A DNA stretch of 64,000 nucleotides from Caulobacter zeae. Lineage in GTDB: Bacteria > Pseudomonadota > Alphaproteobacteria > Caulobacterales > Caulobacteraceae. A program made the translations under genes and the position numbers. Of the stretch, positions 17,228 through 28,064 are shown in pieces. The notes below the pieces were generated by a model. The model searched no databases, had not been told where the DNA came from, and worked only from the letters and a program-made list of their open reading frames with translations. The DNA is taken from NCBI RefSeq assembly GCF_002858925.1, contig NZ_PJRS01000018.1:1-64000 (forward strand), read 5' to 3'. Each line of letters begins with the position of its first letter. Position 1 is the first letter of the stretch.

Positions 17228-18823
17228 ATGCTGAGCCTATCCCGCTGGAAGATTATCCTGGTCACCCTGTCGGTGATCTTCGGCATCGTCTTCACCCTGC
17301 CGAATCTTCTGCCGCAGAAGACGCTAGACGCCCTGCCGGGATGGGTTCCCAAGCAGAAGCTGAACCTTGGCCTCGACCTCCAGGGCGGGTCGTACCTCCT
17401 TTATGAGGTCGACACCGCCCAACTGCGCAAGGAGCGCCTCGACAACCTGGTCGAGGACGCCCGCAACACCCTGCGCACCGCGGGAATCGACTTCAACGGC
17501 CTGGCCGTGACCAACGGCGTGATCGGCGTGCGCATCGACGACGCCTCCAAGGTCAACGCCGCCGTCACCGAACTGCGCAAGCTGGGCAATCCGCTGGCCA
17601 GCGGCGTGGGCACCGACGTCAACGTCGCGACCAAGCCTGACCAGCGCATCGAGCTGAGCCTTTCGGCCGAAGCCGCCCGCGCCGACGCCTCCAAGGCCGT
17701 CGACCAGTCGATCGAGACCATCCGTCGCCGTATCGACAGCCTGGGCACCAAGGAACCGACGATCACCCGCCAGGGCGCGGACCGCATCGTCATCCAGGCG
17801 GCCGGCGAAAGCGATCCCGAGCGCCTGAAGGCCGTCATCGGCAAGACCGCCAAGCTGACCTTCCAGATGGTCGACGAGACCGTCACCCCGGAAGAGATGG
17901 CCTCGGGCCGCGTGCCTCCTGGCACGGTGGTCGTGGCCAGCGGCGACGGCTACGCGCCCGCCTACGCGCTCAAGAAGCGCGCCGTGGTTTCAGGTGAGGA
18001 ACTGGTCGACGCCCAGCAGGCCTTCGACGGCCAGAGCGGCCGTCCGGTCGTCTCGTTCCGCTTCAACGGTTCGGGCGCCCGCAAGTTCGGCGACGCCACC
18101 TCGCGCAACATCGGCAAGCGCTTCGCCATCGTCCTCGACAACAAGGTCATCTCGGCCCCGACCATCCAGACGCCGATCCTCGGCGGCTCGGGCCAGATCA
18201 CCGGCAACTTCACCGTCGAAAGCGCCAGCGAACTGTCGCTGCTGCTGCGTTCGGGCGCGCTGCCGGCCCAGCTGAACATCGAGGAGCAACGCACCGTCGG
18301 CGCCGAACTGGGCGCGGACGCCGTGAAGGCCGGCGCCATCTCGCTCGCCATCGGCGCTGCGGCGATGTTCGTCTTCATCATCCTGGCCTACGGCCTGTTC
18401 GGCGTGTTCGCGGCCATCGCCCTGATCGCCAACGTGCTGCTCATCGTCGGGATCATGTCGTTCACCCAGGCGACCCTGACCTTCCCGGGCATCGCCGGCC
18501 TGATCCTCACGCTGGCCGTCGCCGTCGACGCCAACGTGCTGATCTACGAGCGGATGCGCGACGAGGCCGCGGCAGGGAGGTCGCCGATGTCGGCGGCCGA
18601 TACCGGCTACAAGCTGGCGCTGGTGTCGATCCTCGACGCCAACATCACCAGCCTGATCTCGGCCGGCATCATGTTCAGCTTCGGCTCGGGCCCCGTGAAG
18701 GGCTTCGCCTGGACCCTGGCGATCGGCGTGTTCACCTCGCTGTTCACCGCCATCATCATCACTCAAGTGCTCATCGGCTGGTGGTTCAAGACCGCCAAGC
18801 CGAAGAAGCTGCCGATCGCGTAA
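17228..18823 (+). CDS. secD: Protein translocase subunit SecD
   Basis: This 531-residue membrane protein uses the proton motive force with SecF to pull secreted proteins across the inner membrane. It has an N-terminal helix (WKIILVTLSVIFGIVFTLPN), the LNLGLDLQGGSYLLYEVD motif of the first periplasmic domain, and a C-terminal block of five helices with LTLAVAVDANVLIYERMRDE, the conserved helix carrying the functional Asp. The length is typical for alphaproteobacteria. It begins MLSLSRWK at an ATG and is followed 12 bp later by secF. Confidence 0.97.
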   Translation: MLSLSRWKIILVTLSVIFGIVFTLPNLLPQKTLDALPGWVPKQKLNLGLDLQGGSYLLYEVDTAQLRKERLDNLVEDARNTLRTAGIDFNGLAVTNGVIGVRIDDASKVNAAVTELRKLGNPLASGVGTDVNVATKPDQRIELSLSAEAARADASKAVDQSIETIRRRIDSLGTKEPTITRQGADRIVIQAAGESDPERLKAVIGKTAKLTFQMVDETVTPEEMASGRVPPGTVVVASGDGYAPAYALKKRAVVSGEELVDAQQAFDGQSGRPVVSFRFNGSGARKFGDATSRNIGKRFAIVLDNKVISAPTIQTPILGGSGQITGNFTVESASELSLLLRSGALPAQLNIEEQRTVGAELGADAVKAGAISLAIGAAAMFVFIILAYGLFGVFAAIALIANVLLIVGIMSFTQATLTFPGIAGLILTLAVAVDANVLIYERMRDEAAAGRSPMSAADTGYKLALVSILDANITSLISAGIMFSFGSGPVKGFAWTLAIGVFTSLFTAIIITQVLIGWWFKTAKPKKLPIA

Positions 18824-18835
18824 GGATCAAAGCTC

Positions 18836-19786
18836 ATGGCTGCTTGGCCCCTCATTCGCCTGATCCCGCGCTCGACCCACTACCGCTTCGTGCGCTGGGC
18901 TCCGGTCGCCGCCGTCTTCTCGCTCATCCTGATCCTCGGTTCGGGCGTGTCGTTCTTCACCCAGGGCCTGAACCTGGGCATCGACTTCAAGGGCGGCGTC
19001 GCCCTGGAAGCCCGCATGCCCACGGCCATCGACCTTGACGACCTGCGCAAGGTGGCCAAGTCCACCGGCGCGCACGACGTCCAGGTCCAGGGCTTCGGCT
19101 CGGCCAACTCGGCGATGATCCGCTTCCTGCCGACCGAAGGCGCCAACGCCAACGTCGAGGCCAACCGGATCAAGAGCGAGATCATCGCCAAGTTCCCCGG
19201 CATGACCATGCCGGCGCCGACGGTCATCGGCGCCAAGGTGTCGGGCGAACTGCTGCTCGGCGGCTTCAAGGCCCTGGGCATCGCCCTGCTGCTGATGCTC
19301 GGCTACATCTGGTTCCGCTTCCAGTGGCAGTTCGCCGTCGGCGCCGTCGTGGCCGTGTTCCACGACATCATCCTGACCCTGGGCATCCTGTCGGTGATGC
19401 AGATCGAGTTCTCGATGACCTCGGTCGCGGCCCTGCTGACGGTCATCGGCTACTCGATGAACGAAAAGGTCATCACCTTCGACCGCCTCAAGGAAAACCT
19501 GCGCAAGTACAAGACCACGCCGCTGCGCGAGATCATCGACCTGTCGGAGAACGAGCGTCTGTCGCGGACGATCATCACCGGCTCGACCGCGCTGCTGGCG
19601 CTGGGCGGCACGATGATCTTCGGCGGTCCGGTGCTGTTCCCGCTGGTCTTCACCATGGTGTTCGGCATCGCCATCGGCACCTATTCGTCGATCTACATCG
19701 CTCTGCCCCTGATCCTGGTCTGGGGCGTCAAGCGCGGCGACGAAGACGCCAAGCCGATCAAGCTCGGCGCGGCCAGCCAGCCGTGA
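18836..19786 (+). CDS. secF: Protein translocase subunit SecF
   Basis: This 316-residue partner of SecD has an N-terminal helix, then LNLGIDFKGGVALEARMPT (the SecF-type FKGG motif), and five C-terminal helices including VVAVFHDIILTLGILSV and TVIGYSMNEKVITFDRLKEN. These are diagnostic of SecF. Its stop codon overlaps the GTG of the next gene (GTGA), implying that the Mth938-type protein is translationally coupled. Confidence 0.97.
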   Translation: MAAWPLIRLIPRSTHYRFVRWAPVAAVFSLILILGSGVSFFTQGLNLGIDFKGGVALEARMPTAIDLDDLRKVAKSTGAHDVQVQGFGSANSAMIRFLPTEGANANVEANRIKSEIIAKFPGMTMPAPTVIGAKVSGELLLGGFKALGIALLLMLGYIWFRFQWQFAVGAVVAVFHDIILTLGILSVMQIEFSMTSVAALLTVIGYSMNEKVITFDRLKENLRKYKTTPLREIIDLSENERLSRTIITGSTALLALGGTMIFGGPVLFPLVFTMVFGIAIGTYSSIYIALPLILVWGVKRGDEDAKPIKLGAASQP

Positions 19787-20154
19787 GCCAGCCGCTGAAC
19801 CCGCGCCAGCCCCCGTCGATCGACGCCTGGGGCGGCGGCGGCTTCCGGGTCTCCGGCGTCTGGCGGCCCGGTTCGCTGCTGGTCATCGACGACCAGCCGC
19901 AGGACTGGGCCGTCGCCGGCCTGGCCGAGCTGACGCCGGAGGCCTTCGCCCCGGTGTTCGCCGCCGGTGGCGCGGTCGAGTTCGTGCTGCTGGGCATGGG
20001 CCTGGCCAACGCCTTGCCCCCGCGCCCCGTGCGCGACGCCCTGAAGGCCGCGGGCCTGGGCCTCGAGTTCATGAGCACCGAGGCCGCCGCCCGCACCTAC
20101 AACGTCCTGGCCAGCGAAGGCCGGCGCCTGGCCGCGGCGCTGATCGCGGTCTGA
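19783..20154 (+). CDS. Mth938-like domain protein (DUF498/NDUFAF3-like)
   Basis: This 123-residue protein has the pattern IDAWGGGGFRVSGVWRPGSL, a VEFVLLGMGLA strand, and GLGLEFMSTEAAARTYNVLA. These are the core of the Mth938/NDUFAF3-like fold; the mitochondrial relative assists respiratory complex I assembly. In alphaproteobacteria the gene commonly sits beside secDF. It starts at a GTG overlapping the secF stop. The biochemical role in bacteria is unknown. Confidence 0.9.
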   Translation: MSQPLNPRQPPSIDAWGGGGFRVSGVWRPGSLLVIDDQPQDWAVAGLAELTPEAFAPVFAAGGAVEFVLLGMGLANALPPRPVRDALKAAGLGLEFMSTEAAARTYNVLASEGRRLAAALIAV

Positions 20155-20160
20155 CTTCGC

Positions 20161-20302
20161 CACCCTCCCCCTGGAGGGGGAGGTTGCCCGAAGGGCCGGA
20201 AGGGGAAGCGGTTGCTACCCTCAACGACCGCTTCGACCTCATCAGAGACATCCCCCTCCGTCGGCTTTGCCGACACCTCCCCCTTCAGGGGGGAGGGTCC
20301 TG
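20161..20302. repeat. GC-rich palindromic intergenic repeat pair
   Basis: Two inverted units flank an 80-bp stretch: a CCCTCCCCCT/AGGGGGAGG palindrome at about 20163-20183 and a compound palindrome at 20250-20302 containing CATCCCCCTCCG, GTCGGCTTTGCCGAC and CTCCCCCTTCAGGGGGGAG. The same C-run/G-run palindromes recur at 21808, 28035, 50225, 56443 and 58799. No coding function is apparent. Confidence 0.75.
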
Positions 20303-20363
20303 CCTTCCCCGACTCTCCCGCAACGCCTATCCTGCGCGCCAAGACACGGCTCAGGGGGCTGAA

Positions 20364-20978
20364 TTGACTGGGATTCTCACCAACTTCCGCAGCACCATCA
20401 TCGTCAGCCTGGTGCTGGCCCTGGTGATGGTGTTCGGCTTCGGGCACAGCCCCAACGGCTTCCACGGCGCCTACTGGCAGGCGGTGTTCCGCTGGTTGCA
20501 CGTGCTGTTCGGCATCCTGTGGATCGGGCTGCTCTACTACTTCAACTTCGTGCAGATGCGGGTGATGCCGACCATTCCGGCCGAGCTGAAGCCGGCGGTC
20601 AGCAAGTACATCGCCCCCGAGGCGCTGTTCTGGTTCCGCTGGTCGGCGCTCGCCACCTGGATCATGGGCATGATCGTGGCCTTCAATCGCGGCTACCTGA
20701 TGGAAGCGATCACACTGGGCGCCTGGCAGGGCTACCAGCGCGGCGTCGACATGGGCTTCACCTTCATCGGCATGGGCATGTGGCTGGCCACCGTGATGTT
20801 CTTCAACGTCTGGGGCCTGATCTGGCCAAACCAGAAGCGGGCTCTCGGCCTCGTGCCGGCCGACGACGCGACCAAGGCCAAGGCGGCCACGACCGCCATG
20901 CTGTTCTCGCGCATCAACATGCTGCTCAGCATCCCGATGCTGGTGACGATGACGATGTACCAGACGCTGTTCGGCTGA
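20364..20978 (+). CDS. PuuD-like urate hydroxylase family membrane protein
   Basis: This 204-residue protein has about five helices: SLVLALVMVFGFG, RWLHVLFGILWIGLLYYFNF, WFRWSALATWIMGMIVAFNR, a helix near MGMWLATVMFFNVW, and a last one near the C-terminus. The segments HVLFGILWIGLLYYFNFVQ, NVWGLIWPNQK and a conserved His early in helix two match the membrane part of urate hydroxylase PuuD. PuuD proteins usually carry a C-terminal cytochrome c domain, which is absent here, so catalytic activity is uncertain. The TTG at 20364 is chosen because AGGGGG precedes it; upstream codons fall in the repeat. A strong terminator follows. Confidence 0.75.
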   Translation: MTGILTNFRSTIIVSLVLALVMVFGFGHSPNGFHGAYWQAVFRWLHVLFGILWIGLLYYFNFVQMRVMPTIPAELKPAVSKYIAPEALFWFRWSALATWIMGMIVAFNRGYLMEAITLGAWQGYQRGVDMGFTFIGMGMWLATVMFFNVWGLIWPNQKRALGLVPADDATKAKAATTAMLFSRINMLLSIPMLVTMTMYQTLFG

Positions 20979-21000
20979 TCCGTCGCCGAGCGCTCAACGA

Positions 21001-21031
21001 GGGCCCGCTGGAAACGGCGGGCCTTTTTCTT
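21001..21031 (+). terminator. Rho-independent terminator
   Basis: GGCCCGC (21002-21008) pairs with GCGGGCC (21017-21023) and is followed by TTTTTCTTTG. It starts 24 bp after the PuuD-like gene. Confidence 0.9.
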
Positions 21032-21066
21032 TGAGCTTGCGACGAGAGGGGGGCATAAGCCGCGCC

Positions 21067-21798
21067 ATGTCCGCCGCCCCCGAAAACCCCTACGATTCCG
21101 GTCTCGACGATCTGGTCCGCCGCATGGACAACGATCGCTGGCTGGCCAGCCGGTTCGTGTCCGACCTCGCGGCGCGCAGCGACGTCGTGGCCCTGGTCGC
21201 CTTCAACTACGAACTGGCCCGCGTGGCCGGCGGCGTGACCAACGCGCTGATGGGCGAGATCCGCCTGACCTGGTGGCGCGAGGCGATGGAGGAGCTGGCC
21301 GCCGGCAAGGCTCCGCGCAAGCATCCGGCCGTCGAGGCCCTGGCCGCCTCGGGCGTCGATCCGCTGGCCCTGGCGGCGATGGCCGAGGCCCGCCTGGCCG
21401 ACCTGGAAGAGGCGCCGTTCGCCGACGAGGCCGCGGTGCTGGCCTATCTGGACGCCACCGCCGGCGCCCTGGCCGGCCTGATGGCGCGCCGCCTGGACGC
21501 CTCGGCCGATCCCGCCGCCGTCCGAGCTGCTGCGCGCGCCTATGGCCTGGCCGGGCTGTGGCGACTGAAGCTGGCCGGTCGCTCGCGCCTGCCGTTGGCC
21601 TGGACCGCCGCCGACGTCGAGACCCGCGTGGCGCAGCAGCGCAAGGCGGCCGCCGCCGAGCTCAAGGCCCTGCCGATCGCGGCCTTTCCGGCCGTGGCGC
21701 CTGCCGCCCTGGCGGCGCGCCAGGCCAAGGGGCGAGAGATAAGCGAGCTCGGAAAAAAGGCCCGCCTGACCTGGTCGGTCGCGACGGGCCGGATTTGA
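21067..21798 (+). CDS. Squalene/phytoene synthase family protein
   Basis: This 243-residue all-helical protein has YDSGLDDLVRRMDNDRWLAS, ALVAFNYELARVAGGVTN and MGEIRLTWWREAMEEL, the pattern of the squalene/phytoene synthase superfamily. It resembles the NDUFAF6-like branch more than true prenyl synthases, because the two Asp-rich catalytic motifs (DxxxD) are not evident. NDUFAF6 helps complex I assembly in mitochondria, and an Mth938/NDUFAF3-like gene lies 1 kb upstream, an interesting coincidence. No good ribosome binding site is visible at the ATG at 21067. Confidence 0.75.
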   Translation: MSAAPENPYDSGLDDLVRRMDNDRWLASRFVSDLAARSDVVALVAFNYELARVAGGVTNALMGEIRLTWWREAMEELAAGKAPRKHPAVEALAASGVDPLALAAMAEARLADLEEAPFADEAAVLAYLDATAGALAGLMARRLDASADPAAVRAAARAYGLAGLWRLKLAGRSRLPLAWTAADVETRVAQQRKAAAAELKALPIAAFPAVAPAALAARQAKGREISELGKKARLTWSVATGRI

Positions 21799-21807
21799 TC
21801 CTTGGCT

Positions 21808-21918
21808 CCCTTCCCCCTTGATGGGGGAAGGGCCGGGGATGGGGGTGACTAGGGCCGCGGCCGCTTAACCCCCATCCGACCCGCTTCGCGGGCCACCTTC
21901 CCCCATCAAGGGGAAGGG
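21808..21918. repeat. GC-rich palindromic intergenic repeat pair
   Basis: CTTCCCCCTTGATGGGGGAAG at about 21809-21830 is matched by an inverted copy at the far end (CTTCCCCCATCAAGGGGAAG, 21898-21917), with GACCCGCTTCGCGGGCC between them. It lies between convergent coding ends (squalene synthase-like and S9 peptidase). Confidence 0.75.
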
Positions 21919-21929
21919 CGTCTTGGGCC

Positions 21930-23996
<2,067 letters not shown>

Positions 23997-24284
23997 GGAA
24001 GTCGTGGTCCAGGCGGCAAGGTTGCCAAAAATCGGCGCGAGCCTAGCGGCGCCGTGCCGACGAGGCCAGCCCGAAGGGCAAGCTTTGCTCCATGCTGCAA
24101 CGCCGTTAGCGAAGGTGGCGAAAATTGGCCTTTCGCGTGACGAAAATGCCATATCGGACAACGACTTATGAAGGTAACAATCCGAAACAGGACTTGCGTT
24201 GCTGCGTCGCGGCAAAGCTCGTAGACGGTAAATGGGGACGAATATGCGGCCGCAGAGCCGCTCCCAAGTTTACAAAGGTTTCTC

Positions 24285-25181
24285 GTGTCGGTTTCGCCTT
24301 ATCATCAGCACACGGTCGCTGGACCGGTGATCTTCGCAGGGATCGGCCTGCACACGGGTGCGCACGTGCGCGTCGCCGTGCGCCCCGCCGCTCCCGACAG
24401 CGGGATCGTCTTCGTGCGCACCGACGTCCAGGACCGCGACAACCGCGTGCCGGTTTGCGGCGACGCCGTGGTGCAGACCCAGCTGGGCACCGTCATCGCC
24501 AACGCCGCCGACGTGCGCGTCTCGACCATCGAGCACCTGATGGCCGCCCTGGCCGCCCTGTCGGTCGACAACTGCGTCGTCGAGCTGGACGGCCCTGAAG
24601 TGCCGATCATGGACGGCTCGTCCGAGCCCTTCGTGCAGATCCTCGACCGCGCCGGCCGCCGTCGCCAGGAAGCCGCGCGCCGCTACATCGAGATTCTCTC
24701 GCCGATCGAGGTGGTCGAGGGCGACAAGCGCGCGACCCTGACGCCGGCCGAATCCTTCGAGGTGGCCTTCGAGATCGCCTTCGCCAGCAAGGCCATCGGC
24801 CGCCAGCGCGTCGATCTCGTCATCGACGAGGCCAGCTTCCGCAAGGAACTGTCGAACTGCCGCACCTTCGGCTTCTTGCGCGAGGTCGAGGCCCTGCGTG
24901 ACATCGGCCTGGCCCGCGGCGGCTCGATGGAGAACGCCGTGGTCATCGACGGCGACCGCGTGCTCAACCCGGAAGGCCTGCGCCGCTCGGACGAATTCGT
25001 GCGCCACAAGGCCCTGGACGCCGTCGGCGACCTTTATGTCGTTGGTGCTCCGATCCTTGGCAGGTTCGAAGGAATTCTGGCCGGACACGGCCTCAATAAC
25101 GCCGCTGTTCGTGCGTTGATGGAGCAACCGCGCGCTTGGCGCTGGCGCGCTTATGCGCCGGAGCTGGCCGAAGCGGTCTGA
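24285..25181 (+). CDS. lpxC: UDP-3-O-acyl-N-acetylglucosamine deacetylase
   Basis: This 298-residue zinc enzyme carries out the committed step of lipid A synthesis. Key segments are GIGLHTGAHVRVAV near the N-terminus, STIEHLMAAL (zinc His), a RHKALDAVGDL motif (zinc His and Asp) and GHGLNNAAVRAL (general base His). The GTG at 24285 follows AAAGG. The protein is complete. bamD follows 104 bp downstream on the same strand, and recN after that. Confidence 0.97.
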   Translation: MSVSPYHQHTVAGPVIFAGIGLHTGAHVRVAVRPAAPDSGIVFVRTDVQDRDNRVPVCGDAVVQTQLGTVIANAADVRVSTIEHLMAALAALSVDNCVVELDGPEVPIMDGSSEPFVQILDRAGRRRQEAARRYIEILSPIEVVEGDKRATLTPAESFEVAFEIAFASKAIGRQRVDLVIDEASFRKELSNCRTFGFLREVEALRDIGLARGGSMENAVVIDGDRVLNPEGLRRSDEFVRHKALDAVGDLYVVGAPILGRFEGILAGHGLNNAAVRALMEQPRAWRWRAYAPELAEAV

Positions 25182-25285
25182 TCAAAACGGGGGATCGCTC
25201 CCGCCGCTCGGCTTTCGTTTGCGCCCGCATCGACGTGGTGTAGAAGCCTTGGTTCGGCGCGGGGGCGCGCAAGGTTGCTTCGAGG

Positions 25286-26215
25286 GTGAGAGAGTCCGTG
25301 CTTCGCAAAATCTCGGGACGTTCGGCCGTCTCCATCGTGGCCGTGCTCGCCGCTCTGTCGGTTACCGCCTGCGCGGGCAAGCCCAAGAAGCCGACGCTGG
25401 CCTATGAGGAGCGTCCGGTCGAGCTGCTGTATTCCACCGGCGCCAATCGCCTGGACCGCGGCAGCTGGAACGAGGCCGTCGACTACTTCCGCGAGGTCGA
25501 GCGCCAGCACCCCTATTCGGAATGGTCGCGCCGCTCGATCCTGATGACCGGCTACGCCCACTACCAGGGCAACCAGTACGCCGACGCCATCGGCGACGCC
25601 GACCGGTTCATCTCGCTCTATCCGGGGAACCCGTCGGCCTCGTACGCCTACTATCTGAAGGCCATCTGCTACTTCGAGCAGATCGTCGACGTGTACCGCG
25701 ACCAGGCCGCCACCGAGCAGGCGCTCGCCGCGCTGCGCGACGTCGTCCAGCGCTATCCCAACAGCGAATACGCCCAGGACGCCCGCCTGAAGATCGACAT
25801 GGTCAACGACCAGCTGGCCGGCAAGGAACTGGCCATCGGTCGCTGGTACCTGCGTGACGGCAAGACCCTGGCCGCCATCGGCCGCTTCAAGACCGTGGTC
25901 GACCGTCACCAGACCACCTCGCACACGCCCGAGGCGCTCTATCGCCTGGTCGAGGCCTACATGACCCTGGGCCTGACCGAGGAAGCCAAGCGCAACGGCG
26001 CGGTGCTGGGTTACAACTTCCCGGGCGACCGCTGGTACGCTGACGCCTACAAGCTGCTGAACGACGCGGGCCTGAAGCCGGCCGTCGAGCCGCTGAAGGC
26101 CGGCAACAAGCGCAACCTGATCGACCGGACCTTCAACAAGGACAAGGGCGCCACCCTGGCCCCTCCCGGCGAGAAGAAGAAAAAGGGCGGCCTGATGGGC
26201 GTTCTCGGGATGTAA
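25286..26215 (+). CDS. bamD: Outer-membrane assembly lipoprotein BamD
   Basis: This 309-residue lipoprotein has a signal ending in the lipobox LSVTAC (Cys near residue 32). TPR-like helices follow: YSTGANRLDRGSWNEAVDYF, RSILMTGYAHYQGNQYADAI, YPGNPSASYAYYLKAICYFE and ALRDVVQRYPNSEYAQDA, which are diagnostic of BamD/ComL. It works with BamA to insert beta-barrel proteins, including the TonB receptors encoded here. The first GTG (25286) gives MRESVLRK; a GTG four codons later is also possible. The C-terminus is Lys-rich (EKKKKGGLMGVLGM). A strong terminator follows. Confidence 0.95.
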   Translation: MRESVLRKISGRSAVSIVAVLAALSVTACAGKPKKPTLAYEERPVELLYSTGANRLDRGSWNEAVDYFREVERQHPYSEWSRRSILMTGYAHYQGNQYADAIGDADRFISLYPGNPSASYAYYLKAICYFEQIVDVYRDQAATEQALAALRDVVQRYPNSEYAQDARLKIDMVNDQLAGKELAIGRWYLRDGKTLAAIGRFKTVVDRHQTTSHTPEALYRLVEAYMTLGLTEEAKRNGAVLGYNFPGDRWYADAYKLLNDAGLKPAVEPLKAGNKRNLIDRTFNKDKGATLAPPGEKKKKGGLMGVLGM

Positions 26216-26221
26216 GGCAAA

Positions 26222-26254
26222 GCGGGCCGTTGCAAAACGGCCCGTTTTTCTTTT
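26222..26254 (+). terminator. Rho-independent terminator after bamD
   Basis: CGGGCCGTT (26223-26231) pairs with AACGGCCCG (26236-26244) around a GCAA loop, followed by TTTTTCTTTT. Confidence 0.92.
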
Positions 26255-26315
26255 GTTCTCAAACGCCTACCGCTTCCTCTTTGAAAAAGCCCGATTCCCG
26301 GTGATCCTTCCGGCC

Positions 26316-28028
26316 ATGCTGATCGGTCTCTCCATCCGCGACGTGGTGCTCATCGAGAGCCTCGACCTGGCCATCGGGCCGGGCCTGACCGCGCTGACCG
26401 GCGAGACCGGGGCGGGCAAGTCGATCATCCTCGACGCCCTGGGCCTGGCCACCGGCGCCCGCGCCGACGCCGGCCTGGTGCGCCGCGGAGCCGCAGGCCA
26501 CGCCAGCGCCACGGCCATCTTCGCCCTGGCGCCCGACCACCCCGCCTTCGCCTATCTCGACGACAAGGGCCTGGACTACGCCCGCGACGAGGACCTGGTC
26601 CTGCGCCGCCAGCTGTCGCCGGACGGCCGTTCGCGGGCTTTCGTCAACGACCAGGCCACCAGCGTCGGCGTACTCAAGGATCTGGGCGCGCTGCTGCTCG
26701 AAGTGCACGGCCAGCACGAGACGGTCGGCCTGCTGGATCCGCGCACCCACCGCACCCTGCTGGACGCCTATGGCCAGGTCAGCGTCGGGGCCGTTTCGTC
26801 GGCCTGGAGCGGCTGGCGCGCCGCCCGCGAGGCCGCCGCCGAGCTGAAGGCCCTGTCCGAGCGCGCCGCAGCCGAGACCGAGGAGCTGACGCTCCGCCTG
26901 TCCGAGCTCGACCGCCTCGATCCGCGCGACGGCGAGGAGACCGCCCTGGCCGAGGAGCGGGCCTTGCTGGGTTCGGCCGAAAAGGCGCTGGCCGACATCG
27001 CTTCGGCCCAGGACGCCCTGGGCGGCGACAACCTGTCGGGCAAGCTGGCCCAGGCCTTCCGCGCTCTTGAGCGAGCGCGGGATAGGGCCGCCAACGCCGG
27101 CGCGCCGGCCGACGGTCCGGCCATGACCCGCCTGGCCGCCGCCTGTGACGCCGTCGACCGGGCGCTCGTCGAGGCCCAGGAGGCCAGCGCCGCCATCGAC
27201 GCCGCCGCCGACAGCTTCGAATTCGAGCCCGACCGCCTGGAGAAGGCCGAGGAGCGTCTGTTCGCCCTGCGCGGCATGGCCCGCAAGCTGAACGTGCTGG
27301 TCGAGGACCTGCCGGCCGTCCGCGCCGAGTTTGCCGCCCGCCTGCAGGCCGTCGAGACCTCGGCCGAGGCCCTGGTCGCCGCCGAGGCCCAGGCCGCCGA
27401 GGCCCGCGAGGCCTATCTCTACGCCGCCCAGGCGCTGTCGACCGAGCGCCGCGCCGCCGGCGACCGCCTGGCCAAGGCCGTCGAGGCCGAGCTGGGCCCG
27501 CTGAAACTTGAGAAGGCCCGTTTCCGCGTCGCCCTGGAGCCTCTGGACGAGGACAAGGCCGGCCCGTCGGGCCTGGACCGCATCACCTTCGAGATCTCGA
27601 CCAACCCCGGCGCTCCGTTCGGGCCGATGGAGGCCATCGCCTCGGGCGGCGAACTGGCCCGCTTCGCCCTGGCCCTGAAGGCGGCGCTGGCGGGGAAGGG
27701 GGGCGGTCCCCAGCCGCTGATGATCTTCGACGAGGTCGACCAGGGCGTCGGCGGGGCCGTGGCAGACGCCGTTGGTCTGCGTTTGAAGCGCCTGGCCGGC
27801 GGTGAAGGGCAAGGTGGGGCCCAGGTGCTGGTGGTGACCCACTCGGCCCAGGTGGCCGCGCGCGGCGACGCCCACTGGCGGATCTCGAAATCCGGCGACG
27901 ACACGTCCACCCGAACGAAGGTCGAGCCCCTGTCGCCAGCCGAACGCGAGGAGGAGATCGCGCGGATGCTCTCGGGCGCGGAAGTCACCGAGGCTGCGCG
28001 GGCGGCGGCTCGGGCGCTGATCGGGTAA
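26316..28028 (+). CDS. recN: DNA repair protein RecN
   Basis: This 570-residue SMC-like ATPase acts in double-strand break repair. It has the N-terminal MLIGLSIRDVVLIESLDLAI and Walker A TGETGAGKS, a long Ala/Glu-rich coiled-coil middle (about residues 160-380), the signature ASGGELARFALALKAAL and Walker B LMIFDEVDQGVGG near the C-terminus. The ATG at 26316 gives the canonical start; the 21 upstream codons lie in the bamD terminator region. It converges on parE across a 36-bp gap that holds a perfect palindrome. Confidence 0.95.
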   Translation: MLIGLSIRDVVLIESLDLAIGPGLTALTGETGAGKSIILDALGLATGARADAGLVRRGAAGHASATAIFALAPDHPAFAYLDDKGLDYARDEDLVLRRQLSPDGRSRAFVNDQATSVGVLKDLGALLLEVHGQHETVGLLDPRTHRTLLDAYGQVSVGAVSSAWSGWRAAREAAAELKALSERAAAETEELTLRLSELDRLDPRDGEETALAEERALLGSAEKALADIASAQDALGGDNLSGKLAQAFRALERARDRAANAGAPADGPAMTRLAAACDAVDRALVEAQEASAAIDAAADSFEFEPDRLEKAEERLFALRGMARKLNVLVEDLPAVRAEFAARLQAVETSAEALVAAEAQAAEAREAYLYAAQALSTERRAAGDRLAKAVEAELGPLKLEKARFRVALEPLDEDKAGPSGLDRITFEISTNPGAPFGPMEAIASGGELARFALALKAALAGKGGGPQPLMIFDEVDQGVGGAVADAVGLRLKRLAGGEGQGGAQVLVVTHSAQVAARGDAHWRISKSGDDTSTRTKVEPLSPAEREEEIARMLSGAEVTEAARAAARALIG

Positions 28029-28034
28029 ATTGGA

Positions 28035-28057
28035 AACCTCCCCCCGTGGGGGAGGTT
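28035..28057. repeat. Palindrome between convergent recN and parE
   Basis: AACCTCCCCC (28035-28044), a 3-base loop and GGGGGAGGTT (28048-28057) form a perfect inverted repeat occupying most of the 36-bp gap. It is one of the window's C-run/G-run palindromes and could act as a bidirectional terminator hairpin. Confidence 0.7.
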
Positions 28058-28064
28058 CCTGTCA

